Shown here one piece after another: positions 1-7,951 of a DNA stretch of 64,000 nt; the first letter of the stretch is position 1; each line of letters begins with the position of its first letter. The stretch spans positions 186,001 to 250,000 of the forward strand of contig NZ_JAYFUM010000007.1 in the NCBI RefSeq assembly GCF_034929435.1, in the 5' to 3' direction. A model generated the notes under the pieces. It ran no database searches. It had not been told where the DNA came from and worked only from the letters and a program-made list of their open reading frames with translations. The DNA is from Arcicella rigui. Its GTDB lineage: Bacteria > Bacteroidota > Bacteroidia > Cytophagales > Spirosomataceae. The position numbers and the translations under genes were made by a program.

Positions 1-1399
1 TGAAAATATTGTAAATATTATTTTGATATGACAATACAGGTTTTACCGTATCAGCTCCAATGGTGAAATTATAATAATTATAAAAGCCTTTTGTACTTCT
101 TGGGGCTTCTGCTGGACTGGCAATTTTGTTACCAGCAAGGTCTTCGCCTGCCCAATAATACTGAATCAATCTTCTATTTGTCGATTTTGGTAAAGTATAA
201 GAATATTGGTTTCCAACCTTCGTTAGGGGTACTTCGGTAGCACCTAAAATATTGGTTGTACTTACAAAAAGTTTTACAGTACCATCTTTAATTCCAGCAT
301 CACTGTAAACGGTGGCAGTCAGTACATAATCTTTGTTGGTATCTTCATTGTCTTTAAGAGGCGTATGGATAATAGAACTACTCGCCCAACCGATGTCGTT
401 AAAGAAATTTAAAACGATTGGCCCAATTTCACGAGTAACTTCGCCAGCGGCAATAGTGGGTGTCATTAAGGCATTTGGGTTTCCAACTGGATAAGTAGCT
501 TGGTCAACGTGATAAATACTTGAACCAGAACTATAAGTACTCGGTGCATAAAGCTTTGCTCTGACTACCGAAGGGCTATTCAAAAACAGTCTATTACTGG
601 TAATGTAACTACGAAGAGCCGTCGAGAAATTTTCAATTTGGCTTGTATCTATCAGCGAAAGTCCTGCATTGTTTTCAATATAATTATCAAATATTCCTGC
701 ATAACCTGCATAAGAGCCATCGCCCCAGCCCGCAATGGTTTCGTTGGCAGCAAAAGTACCAATAAAGCCAAGTCCATGACCGAACTCGTGCAATACTACC
801 GAAAGTAAATCATATTGGTTTTTAGTAGGGGCAGTTGCTCCGTAGTTCCAGTCGTTACGGTCTGAATTAAAACTTGCATAAATGTCATATTCACTTGCAC
901 CATTTAGTTCCTGACGAGCCATTTTCTCTGCTAAAGCCACAGGATACCAAGTACCAGCCTTGGCTGCTCCCTGAAAGTCGTGATAGTAAGTAGAAGCACC
1001 TGCCGAACCAAGTACGCCTGTGGCAAGGCTTTTCCATTGCACATAAATACGGATGGGTACATCAGAATTGAGAGCGTCTGCCCAAATGGCTGCTGCGTTT
1101 TCAAATATTTGTTTTACTTCAGCACTTACGCCATTGGCATTTTCAAAAGTCACTTCAAACTTGGCTTTGTTGGCATTGGTACTTGCTTGGCGAGTATTAC
1201 CTGAGAGTTTTCGGGCTGCCGCCAACTGTGCTTCTATCATTTGGGTATAACCCATTGGTAGCACACGCTCTTTGGCTTGTTCGGGTGTGGGGGAATAATC
1301 CACAATTTGGTTACCCTTTGTAGAGCCTTGTTTTAGTCTTTGGGAAAACCCCAAAAAACTCCCAATAAGTAAAAAAGTAGTAAGTAGTATTTTTCTCAT
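1..1399 (-). CDS. Secreted zinc metalloprotease with HExxH motif (C-terminus cut by window edge)
   Basis: An open frame of 466 codons runs leftwards from an ATG at 1399 and leaves the window without a stop, so the C-terminus is missing. The first 20 or so residues form a signal peptide (basic MRK, hydrophobic core, then a GFSQ cleavage region). Residues 204-212 read HEFGHGLGF, a gluzincin/metzincin-like HExxHxxG zinc motif. The metzincin third ligand is not at the expected place (Gly instead of His/Asp three residues after the motif Gly), so the third ligand must lie elsewhere. After about residue 350 the sequence becomes Thr/Val/Tyr-rich and beta-sandwich-like (Fn3/Ig type), as in secreted Bacteroidota proteases that end in a T9SS sorting domain. 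That domain would lie outside the window. The protease class is clear; the family and substrate are not. Confidence 0.8.
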   Translation of the reverse strand, partial: MRKILLTTFLLIGSFLGFSQRLKQGSTKGNQIVDYSPTPEQAKERVLPMGYTQMIEAQLAAARKLSGNTRQASTNANKAKFEVTFENANGVSAEVKQIFENAAAIWADALNSDVPIRIYVQWKSLATGVLGSAGASTYYHDFQGAAKAGTWYPVALAEKMARQELNGASEYDIYASFNSDRNDWNYGATAPTKNQYDLLSVVLHEFGHGLGFIGTFAANETIAGWGDGSYAGYAGIFDNYIENNAGLSLIDTSQIENFSTALRSYITSNRLFLNSPSVVRAKLYAPSTYSSGSSIYHVDQATYPVGNPNALMTPTIAAGEVTREIGPIVLNFFNDIGWASSSIIHTPLKDNEDTNKDYVLTATVYSDAGIKDGTVKLFVSTTNILGATEVPLTKVGNQYSYTLPKSTNRRLIQYYWAGEDLAGNKIASPAEAPRSTKGFYNYYNFTIGADTVKPVLSYQNNIYNIF

Positions 1400-1547
1400 A
1401 TTATGAACATTTTAGCAGACTGACTCAACAGGATTAAAGTATGAAAGTTTTGGAATACAAGATAATAACTATTCTTCATAGAAGTACAATCATTGAATTA
1501 TTAACGATAAAAGTACCTCCGCTTGTATAGCTTTCGCCCACAACTTG

Positions 1548-1571
1548 TCTATGAAACATTCGTTTCATAGA
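1548..1571. repeat. 10-bp perfect inverted repeat in the 1400-1861 spacer
   Basis: TCTATGAAAC and GTTTCATAGA flank a 4-bp centre. The element lies between the start of the leftward protease gene and the promoter of the rightward phosphoglucomutase gene. It has no T-run, so it looks more like an operator or cruciform than a terminator. The remainder of this 460-bp gene-free stretch holds one more palindrome (1694-1713) and the promoter at 1787-1819. Confidence 0.5.
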
Positions 1572-1693
1572 ATTTATATGAAAAATAATTATCTTATTTT
1601 GTAAAATAGATTAACTTAGATACTTGTAAAGGTATTAAAATAAGTAAATATTGGATTATTTTCATAATCAACTTTAGGGAACTCATTTATTAC

Positions 1694-1713
1694 TAAGACA
1701 AGAATTTGTCTTA
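1694..1713. repeat. 8-bp perfect inverted repeat upstream of pgm
   Basis: TAAGACAA and TTGTCTTA are separated by 4 bp. The element ends about 75 bp upstream of the -33 element of the phosphoglucomutase promoter, a position suitable for a regulator-binding site. No regulator is identified. Confidence 0.4.
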
Positions 1714-1786
1714 AAACGTTATTTTTTATTCATATTTTTGAAAGTGATACCGCTCAATAATTTGAGAAGCACTAAAGCCTTCTATC

Positions 1787-1819
1787 TTTGTTTAATACAA
1801 TAAATAATTTTTATATTTG
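1787..1819 (+). promoter_or_regulatory. Bacteroidota-type promoter of phosphoglucomutase gene
   Basis: TTTG at 1787-1790 and TATATTTG at 1812-1819 are separated by 21 bp, an exact fit to TTTG-N19-21-TAnnTTTG. Transcription would start near 1826, about 36 nt before the ATG at 1862. Confidence 0.75.
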
Positions 1820-1861
1820 CTCGTCTAAAAATCTCAGACTTTAACTAAATTAAAAATAATT

Positions 1862-3616
1862 ATGGCAGCAAGCTTCGACGCTCTTACCCAAGAAAAAATC
1901 AATTTATGGCTATCTGGAAATTACGATGCCGACACAAAAGCTAAAATCCAACAGCTTTTAGACGAAGGGAAAGAAACAGAATTGACAGATTCTTTTTACA
2001 AAGACTTAGAGTTTGGAACGGGTGGAATGCGTGGTGAAATGGGAGTAGGTTGCAACCGAATGAACAAGTACACCGTTGGGTCGGCAACACAAGGATTCGC
2101 CAATTATTTGAAAGCAAATTTTTCTGGTGAAAGTATTAGCGTAGCCATCGCACACGATTCTCGTAATAATTCACCATTTTTTGCTCGTGTAGCAGCAGAT
2201 ATTTTTTCTGCTAATGGTATTAAAGTTTACTTATTCTCGGCACTTCGCCCGACGCCAGAACTTTCTTTTGCCGTTCGTCATTTAGGTTGTAATGCAGGTT
2301 TGGTAGTTACGGCTTCACACAACCCACGTGAGTATAATGGTTACAAAGCTTATTGGAATGATGGTTCTCAGGTAGTTGCTCCGCACGATAAAAATATTGT
2401 AGCAGAAGTAAATAAAATTCAATCGGTAGATGAAATCAACTTTACTGGAAATCCTGATTTGATTACCCTTATCGGTGAAGAAATTGATACAGAATATTTG
2501 AAAACCATTCAAGTAAACTCTATCAATCCTGATGTGATTGCTCGTCAGAAAGACCTTAAAATTGTTTACTCATCTATTCACGGAACAGGTATTACTTTAG
2601 TGCCAAAAGCTTTAGCACTTTTGGGCTTTGAAAATGTACACGTAGTAGAAGCACAAGCTGAACCCAATGGCGATTTCCCAACGGTAGTATATCCGAACCC
2701 AGAGGAAAAAGAAGCCATGACTTTGGCCGTAAATTTGGCAAAAGACCTTGATGCTGACTTGGTAATTGCTACCGACCCTGATGCAGACCGTGTAGGTGCG
2801 GCTGTAAAAAATCCAAAAGGAGAGTGGGTATTGCTCAACGGTAACCAAATGGCAAGCTTGATTATCTATTACTTATTAGATGCTTGGAAAAAAGCAGGTA
2901 AACTAACAGGTAAAGAGTTTGTAGCGAAGACCATCGTAACGACTAACATTATCGACAAAATGTGTGAAACACAAGGCGTGAAATGTTATAATACTTTGAC
3001 AGGCTTTAAATTTATCGCTGCTGTAATTCGTGAATTAGAAGGGAAAGAAACATTTATCGGCGGCGGTGAAGAATCTTATGGATACCTCATCGGTGATGCT
3101 GTACGTGATAAAGATGCAGTAGCTTCTTGTGCGATGATTGCTGAATTGACTGCTTATGCAAAAGACAACGGTAAATCATTGTTTGATTTCCTAACGACAA
3201 TGTACATGGAAAATAATTTCTACTACGAAGGCTTAATTTCTTTAACTAAAAAAGGAAAAGCTGGAGCAGAAGAAATCCAAAAAATGATGGCAGATTTACG
3301 TAGTAATGTACCAGCAACCGTAGCAGGTTCAGAGCCAGTAACTGTACTCGACTATACAAATCTTACTTCAACTGATTTGAAAACAGGAGCGGTAACCAGT
3401 ATTCCAACAGGCTTGGGAATGGAATCTTCAAATGTAATACAATTAGTATTAGCAGATGGCACAAAAGTATCAGCTCGTCCGTCAGGAACAGAGCCGAAAA
3501 TCAAATTCTATGTTTCAGTAAACGCACCGTTGACAAAAGCAGAAGATTTTGATGATACTTTAGAAAGCTTGAAACAAAAAGTATCGGCTATTCAAGAAGA
3601 TTTAGGTTTGAAATAA
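1862..3616 (+). CDS. pgm: Phosphoglucomutase / phosphomannomutase (alpha-D-phosphohexomutase)
   Basis: Interconverts hexose 1- and 6-phosphates in the cytoplasm, linking glycolysis to sugar-nucleotide and glycan synthesis. The 584-residue protein has all four hallmark loops of the alpha-D-phosphohexomutase superfamily: FGTGGMRG near 51-58, the phosphoserine loop TASHNP at about 150-155 (catalytic Ser 152), the Mg-binding DPDADR near 305-310, the sugar-specificity loop GGGEES near 400-405, and the C-terminal phosphate-binding RPSGTEP near 539-545. The length matches the long phosphoglucomutase/phosphopentomutase-like subgroup common in Bacteroidota. It is transcribed alone, between a well-formed promoter and a terminator. 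Substrate preference (glucose, mannose or pentose) cannot be decided from sequence. Confidence 0.93.
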   Translation: MAASFDALTQEKINLWLSGNYDADTKAKIQQLLDEGKETELTDSFYKDLEFGTGGMRGEMGVGCNRMNKYTVGSATQGFANYLKANFSGESISVAIAHDSRNNSPFFARVAADIFSANGIKVYLFSALRPTPELSFAVRHLGCNAGLVVTASHNPREYNGYKAYWNDGSQVVAPHDKNIVAEVNKIQSVDEINFTGNPDLITLIGEEIDTEYLKTIQVNSINPDVIARQKDLKIVYSSIHGTGITLVPKALALLGFENVHVVEAQAEPNGDFPTVVYPNPEEKEAMTLAVNLAKDLDADLVIATDPDADRVGAAVKNPKGEWVLLNGNQMASLIIYYLLDAWKKAGKLTGKEFVAKTIVTTNIIDKMCETQGVKCYNTLTGFKFIAAVIRELEGKETFIGGGEESYGYLIGDAVRDKDAVASCAMIAELTAYAKDNGKSLFDFLTTMYMENNFYYEGLISLTKKGKAGAEEIQKMMADLRSNVPATVAGSEPVTVLDYTNLTSTDLKTGAVTSIPTGLGMESSNVIQLVLADGTKVSARPSGTEPKIKFYVSVNAPLTKAEDFDDTLESLKQKVSAIQEDLGLK

Positions 3617-3642
3617 GCGTTATTTTTCAACTAATTTTATGT

Positions 3643-3679
3643 AAAAGGACTTATCATTTCAAATGGTGAGTCCTTTTTT
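3643..3679 (+). terminator. Rho-independent terminator after pgm
   Basis: AAAAGGACT and AGTCCTTTT arms, extended inside by a partly paired TATCAT/ATGGTG, end in a T-run 30 nt after the stop codon. Confidence 0.8.
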
Positions 3680-3796
3680 GTTTAACTAAATATTTGTAAA
3701 GTTATATTTTAGCCGTAAAATAAGTTTATTTTAAAAGAACTGGGAAAAAGATTTACTTTGGTTGAAATCAAATATTAAACCTTAACATTTCCCATT

Positions 3797-4327
3797 ATGA
3801 AAAAGAAAGTAATGTATTCAATTATTGTTACTCTTTTGTTATTCACATCGTTGAACAGTTTTTCTCAGGCTTATAAAAAGGGTTTTAAACAATTCAATGC
3901 AGGAGTGGGGCTATTATTTGTCGGAGCTTATGCCAGTGCAGAATTTGGTGTGGATAATAATATAGGTGTTGGTCCTATTGTTGGTTATACTTATTATAAT
4001 ACGGGCTTATTAAGCGGTTATTATGGTGATTACGGTTATGGACAATACAGAGTTGGGGCAAGAGGTGCCTATCATTTAGGAGAAACATTTAAAATAAAAG
4101 ATGATAAAATAGACCCTTATATTGCTTTAAGTATTGGGGTAGTAGTTGATAGAACAGACATAAATTTTAATGCTAATACTTTAGAAATTGAGTACAATAA
4201 AAGAGTATTACCATTTTTTAATCCAAGATTTGGTGCTGCCATGGAATTGACACAAAACCTAAAAGCTTATGTTGAATTGGGTTATGGAGGTTCATGGATG
4301 CAAGGGGGGATTGCATTTAAATTTTAG
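3797..4327 (+). CDS. Small outer-membrane beta-barrel protein (hypothetical)
   Basis: A 176-residue secreted protein. Residues 1-24 are a signal peptide (MKKK, hydrophobic core, FSQA cleavage region). The mature part is rich in Gly, Tyr and alternating hydrophobic residues (for example the GPIVGYTYYNTG and GARGAYHLG stretches) and ends in Phe (IAFKF), typical of an eight-stranded OmpA-like or porin-family barrel. No specific family is recognised. It stands alone, with a terminator following. Confidence 0.75.
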   Translation: MKKKVMYSIIVTLLLFTSLNSFSQAYKKGFKQFNAGVGLLFVGAYASAEFGVDNNIGVGPIVGYTYYNTGLLSGYYGDYGYGQYRVGARGAYHLGETFKIKDDKIDPYIALSIGVVVDRTDINFNANTLEIEYNKRVLPFFNPRFGAAMELTQNLKAYVELGYGGSWMQGGIAFKF

Positions 4328-4354
4328 TAGTTTCCATTGCTGATTGATAGCTTT

Positions 4355-4380
4355 CCCTACAATTATTTTGTAGGGATTTT
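4355..4380 (+). terminator. Terminator after the small barrel gene
   Basis: CCCTACAA and TTGTAGGG pair around a 5-nt loop, followed by ATTTT. Confidence 0.65.
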
Positions 4381-4451
4381 GCTTTAATATAGCTTTACTC
4401 TTGCTTATATTTATTGAGCAATTATATTTGTTACTCTTAACTTGCTAAACT

Positions 4452-5168
4452 ATGTATAAAAAAACTACGGTATTAAGATTTATCGCTATTCTTACACTTT
4501 TGGCTACTGCTTTTACTTCGTCCACTAACACGAAAAAGATTAGTGCTTCAATGCTTTCTCGTTCTGTAAGAAATGGAAAAACCTTAACGGTTAAAGCTGA
4601 ACTTTTTTATCAATTGGCGGGTGGAAAAATGATTAGTCATTACACCCAACCCACAGAACAATATATCGTCAATACTTCTAAAGGGGAAATCAGCATTTAC
4701 AATCCAGAAAAAAATACCGTAATCCAGCAAGTAAATTATTTATTCAGTACAGAAACAACGCAGTTTTATTATTTCTTGAATAATCAAAAAGTAGATTTAG
4801 GACTAAGAGCTATGGGCTTTACTAATAGAGATACAAAGTTTGAGAAAAACCTGATGATAAGTACATGGATTGCACCGCTTCGATTGGCGAAAGACATTAA
4901 ACAAGTTGAATTGGTCCATAATGGTGCAAACCCGATTTACACAAAATATATTGGTAGTAATGGACAGCTCATCAAAAAAGTGTACTATTACAATTATCAA
5001 ACCATCAATGGACTTGATTTCCCTTTAACAGTTACACAGATTGATTACTTCTCTGCAAAAGATTCTGTGATTGCTAAGACTACTTATTCTGATATTAAAG
5101 TAAACGAAGCCGTAAGTAATAAACTTGCTGATTTTACCATACCCGCCAATGCAAAAATCCTTAAATAG
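4452..5168 (+). CDS. LolA-like periplasmic protein
   Basis: 238 residues with an N-terminal signal segment (MYKKTTVLRFIAILTLLATAF). The body resembles the outer-membrane lipoprotein-carrier (LolA-like) half-barrel fold: alternating strands such as VKAELFYQLAGGKMISHY and EQYIVNTSKGEISIYNP, and a late GLDFPLTVTQIDY strand. LolA-type proteins carry lipoproteins across the periplasm. Assignment to the superfamily is by pattern only and the cargo is unknown. It is the first gene of an overlapping four-gene operon. The next gene, yidD, starts inside its last codons (20-bp overlap), which suggests translational coupling. That partner supports a role in envelope-protein biogenesis. Confidence 0.65.
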   Translation: MYKKTTVLRFIAILTLLATAFTSSTNTKKISASMLSRSVRNGKTLTVKAELFYQLAGGKMISHYTQPTEQYIVNTSKGEISIYNPEKNTVIQQVNYLFSTETTQFYYFLNNQKVDLGLRAMGFTNRDTKFEKNLMISTWIAPLRLAKDIKQVELVHNGANPIYTKYIGSNGQLIKKVYYYNYQTINGLDFPLTVTQIDYFSAKDSVIAKTTYSDIKVNEAVSNKLADFTIPANAKILK

Positions 5169-5595
5169 CCTTCGTGTAAAACTCACAGGTTTCGTGTGTT
5201 TGTGTCTTTTTGTTTTTAATTGCCAAGCTCAAAGTCATAAAATCGACCTTGCTTACTTAGCTCAAAGAGATAGTTTAGTAGCCTCTACTTCCACAAATTC
5301 GAAAGTAAGTACGAAGAGAAAATTCAATCCAATTACTTTGTTTCTTGGTGGTTCATTAAAGTTTTATCAAAATACTATCTCACCGCAAATTTCAGCTAAT
5401 TGCTTATTTGAAGTTTCCTGTTCAAGGTTTAGCCAAGGAGCTATTCAAGAGTTTGGCGTTCTTAAAGGAATAGCACTTACCGCAGACAGACTGGCAAGGT
5501 GTAATCGTATCAGTGCTACCACTATAAATCCTGTGAGAATTACAGAACAAGGTAAAGTAATAGACGACCCCAAGATGTATAAAATAAAAGAATGA
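5149..5595 (+). CDS. yidD: YidD-family membrane protein insertion efficiency factor with signal-like N-terminus
   Basis: The C-terminal half contains the YidD signature in order: FYQNTISP, then CLFEVSCSRF, then GVLKGIALTADRLARCN. YidD is a small amphipathic protein thought to help YidC/Sec insertion. Here the domain (about residues 50-130 of 148) follows a hydrophobic signal-like segment (LTGFVCLCLFVFNCQAQ), whereas classical YidD is about 85 residues with no such extension. An upstream ATG at 5125 is in frame, but the ATG at 5149 directly precedes a good signal peptide, so it is preferred. The gene overlaps the LolA-like gene by 20 bp and the next gene by 4 bp (ATGA). It is not in the usual rpmH-rnpA-yidD-yidC cluster. 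Confidence 0.8.
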   Translation: MQKSLNSLRVKLTGFVCLCLFVFNCQAQSHKIDLAYLAQRDSLVASTSTNSKVSTKRKFNPITLFLGGSLKFYQNTISPQISANCLFEVSCSRFSQGAIQEFGVLKGIALTADRLARCNRISATTINPVRITEQGKVIDDPKMYKIKE

Positions 5596-6482
5596 AATTA
5601 TACAAACAACAATTGAATTTCAAAGGCTTAGTTTTATTTTTGATAATTTCTCTTAATCCTGTTTTTGCTTTTTCTCAAGTTCAAAGAGATAGCTTATTCC
5701 TACAATACTTAGTCGCAAAAGATGAACACCGAGATGTAATCACCTTTTTGTCACTGTTGCAAAATCGCTATGCCGACTCTACTCAAAGCCGATTTGAAAT
5801 ACCTTATTGGAAAGGCTTATCGTTTTACTCTTTAAGAAGTTTAGACTCCTGTTCATATTACTTGGCTAAAGTGAGCCAAAGTAGTCCATACTATAAAAAA
5901 TCATTATTCTTAACAGGAATCTCCCACAGTTATCTTCGTCGTTTCAATCAAGCTGAAAATACTTTATTAAAAATATTCAGCAAAGACGATAGCATTCACT
6001 TGGCTACCCGCACTTTTGAATTGGCAGGTATAGCTTTACTAAAAAGAGATTTGTATCGTTTTGATTCTCTCAAAAATCACTTCTCTACGCAGTATTATCC
6101 ATTACAAAAACAACAAAGTAATTTTGATTCTTATCGAGATATTATCAAAAAACAGCAAAGTAAATCTGCCTTTAAAGCCGCCTTGCTTTCTGCCATTGTA
6201 CCTGGTATGGGAAAATTATATGTAGGGGGGCAATTAGGACAAGGAATTTCTACTTTCTTACAAAATACGATTTTAGGCTTACAGGCTTATGAAGCCTTAC
6301 GAAAAGATGGAGTATCAAGTCCCAGATTTATTATTTATGGAGGTTTATTTAGTGTATTTTACCTTGGCAATATTTGGGGAAGTGCTTTGAGTGTAAAAAT
6401 TAAAAGACAAGAATTTAACGATAAAATAGATGAACAGATTCTATTTGATATGCACATTCCTTTGCGTACCATTTTTAACTAA
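5592..6482 (+). CDS. TPR-like exported protein with C-terminal DUF5683-like membrane domain (copy 1)
   Basis: 296 residues: a signal peptide (about 1-28, ending AFSQ), a central helical region with TPR-like pairs (about 30-180), then a C-terminal segment starting KAALLSAIVPGMGKLYVGG and followed by two or three hydrophobic helices. The PGxGxxYxG signature is that of the DUF5683 family. It starts in a 4-bp ATGA overlap with yidD and overlaps the following gene by 53 bp. The next gene has the same architecture, so the pair probably arose by duplication. Function unknown; the context suggests an envelope-assembly role together with YidD and the LolA-like protein. Confidence 0.7.
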   Translation: MKLYKQQLNFKGLVLFLIISLNPVFAFSQVQRDSLFLQYLVAKDEHRDVITFLSLLQNRYADSTQSRFEIPYWKGLSFYSLRSLDSCSYYLAKVSQSSPYYKKSLFLTGISHSYLRRFNQAENTLLKIFSKDDSIHLATRTFELAGIALLKRDLYRFDSLKNHFSTQYYPLQKQQSNFDSYRDIIKKQQSKSAFKAALLSAIVPGMGKLYVGGQLGQGISTFLQNTILGLQAYEALRKDGVSSPRFIIYGGLFSVFYLGNIWGSALSVKIKRQEFNDKIDEQILFDMHIPLRTIFN

Positions 6483-7302
6483 AACATTTGGTCAAAATTT
6501 TCAAGAAGGAGATAGTTTATTGAAGCGTAAACAATATGATTTAGCTTTATTAGCTTATGAACGAGTTTACTTTGAAATAACTGAATTCTCCGACACCACC
6601 TTGTCTTCAAATTCATTGCAAGAAGCAAAAAATAATTGTGTACTTCGTAAGGTCTATTGTTTGAAGACAATGGGAAAATTTGAGGAGGCAAGCAAAACAG
6701 CCCAACGCTTTGAATTAAATAATTTATCAGACTCAAGGCAGTTGCTGTTGAGAAATGAAATCGTGGTCTGTTATTTTTTATCAGGATTTTATGAAGATGC
6801 TCTTAGTCAAATTCAGCAAATTCGTTTTTTTATAAAGGATTCAACGCTAACTCAGCAAACAGATATTTGGGAAATATTATCATTAGTCCATCTTAAAAGA
6901 TATGCAGAAGCTAAAGTGATTTTCAAAAAGTATCTCGAACGTAAGCATATTTCTATGGATGTTGATGAAGTATTTTCATTTGAAAAAAAGACAGGTTTTC
7001 GTAATCCTAAAAAGGCTGAGGCTCTTGCCACTTTCTTACCCGGAGCAGGTATGATTTATTCGGGGAAAGTGAAAGAAGGCGTTACTTCGTTAATATTACA
7101 ATTAGCAACTTTGGGTTACGGAGGATATAGTATTTGGAAAGGATATTACTTTTCAGGCTTTTTTTCGGGTTTTGGGCTTTTTCAAGCATTTTATTTTGGT
7201 GGAATAAAAAGAACTGGAGTATTGGTAGAGCAACGCAACAAAAACTTAACAGATAAGTATGCTCAGGATATGGCAAAAGTGATTATGAAATTAGAAGAGT
7301 AA
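6430..7302 (+). CDS. TPR-like exported protein with C-terminal DUF5683-like membrane domain (copy 2)
   Basis: 290 residues with the same plan as the preceding gene: a signal peptide (MNRFYLICTFLCVPFLTKTFG), TPR-like helical hairpins (for example AYERVYF and YAEAKVIFKKYLE), then KKAEALATFLPGAGMIYSGK followed by hydrophobic helices. The two proteins are clearly diverged paralogues in their last 100 residues. The ATG at 6430 lies within the previous gene (53-bp overlap) and gives a complete signal peptide, so it is accepted. This gene ends the operon; an 11-bp-stem terminator follows 18 bp later. No specific function is known. Confidence 0.7.
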   Translation: MNRFYLICTFLCVPFLTKTFGQNFQEGDSLLKRKQYDLALLAYERVYFEITEFSDTTLSSNSLQEAKNNCVLRKVYCLKTMGKFEEASKTAQRFELNNLSDSRQLLLRNEIVVCYFLSGFYEDALSQIQQIRFFIKDSTLTQQTDIWEILSLVHLKRYAEAKVIFKKYLERKHISMDVDEVFSFEKKTGFRNPKKAEALATFLPGAGMIYSGKVKEGVTSLILQLATLGYGGYSIWKGYYFSGFFSGFGLFQAFYFGGIKRTGVLVEQRNKNLTDKYAQDMAKVIMKLEE

Positions 7303-7320
7303 TTATAATAACAGTAATAA

Positions 7321-7353
7321 AAAAGCCGAACCCTTTCATAGAGTTCGGCTTTT
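7321..7353. terminator. Bidirectional terminator between convergent units
   Basis: AAAAGCCGAAC (7321-7331) pairs perfectly with GTTCGGCTTTT (7343-7353) around an 11-nt loop. It serves both the rightward YidD operon and the leftward TM2 gene. Confidence 0.85.
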
Positions 7354-7370
7354 ACTATTTTAGAGCAATA

Positions 7371-7823
7371 TTATTTCCCGCTCCACATGAAGAATTTAGG
7401 ATTATCTTCATATTTGGAAATACCTTCTTTGTTAATCAAGGCAATTAACAAAACAACCCAGTCAACTGTGGCAACGATACCGCAACCTCCTAATGTTAGG
7501 ATATAGCCAACACCAGTCAATGTAGCAGTTCCCATATAAAAACGGTGAACACCTAATGCTCCTAATAACCATGATAGCACAAATGCAACGGCAGGGTCTT
7601 TTCCTCCAGCCAAAGTAGCTGTTGGTAAACCGTTTGAAGTACCAGTTAATAGGTTGGCAGAAGATGGAGTTGCTGTTTCATTGAGTTGAATACTTGCTAC
7701 TTCCACACCTTTGTTTAAGGTTGCCTCAATCGCTACATCATCTACTTCATATTCGCTTGATGCAAAGGATTTTGTGCATACTGTTAAGAACAGCATAGAG
7801 GATAAAATGAAAATCTTTTTCAT
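7371..7823 (-). CDS. TM2-domain protein with signal peptide
   Basis: 150 residues: a signal peptide (about 1-21, ending SFAS), a Ser/Thr-rich linker, then a TM2 domain at about 80-140 with its two membrane helices and the signature GALGVHRFYMG in the turn. TM2 proteins are small two-helix membrane proteins of unknown molecular role. Bacteroidota often carry exported versions such as this one. It is transcribed towards the YidD operon. The GxxxxxY-x-G turn resembles the PGxGxxYxG motif of the two DUF5683-like proteins across the terminator, a similarity that may be only structural. Confidence 0.85.
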   Translation of the reverse strand: MKKIFILSSMLFLTVCTKSFASSEYEVDDVAIEATLNKGVEVASIQLNETATPSSANLLTGTSNGLPTATLAGGKDPAVAFVLSWLLGALGVHRFYMGTATLTGVGYILTLGGCGIVATVDWVVLLIALINKEGISKYEDNPKFFMWSGK

Positions 7824-7951
7824 AAAAAAGGGGGTTTTAAAGTGAGTACTAAGAATTTATTAATCCTCAACAAGATACTGATAAAAACAAACTCTTGGTC
7901 TCACACCCCTCCAAAAACTTATTTTACGGTAAACTTTTTTTATGAGTGCAA

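Noticed and set aside
203..1399. Metzincin assignment for the left-edge protease
   Set aside because: The HExxHxxGxxH/D pattern is incomplete (Gly at the third-ligand position), so only a general zinc-protease call is kept.
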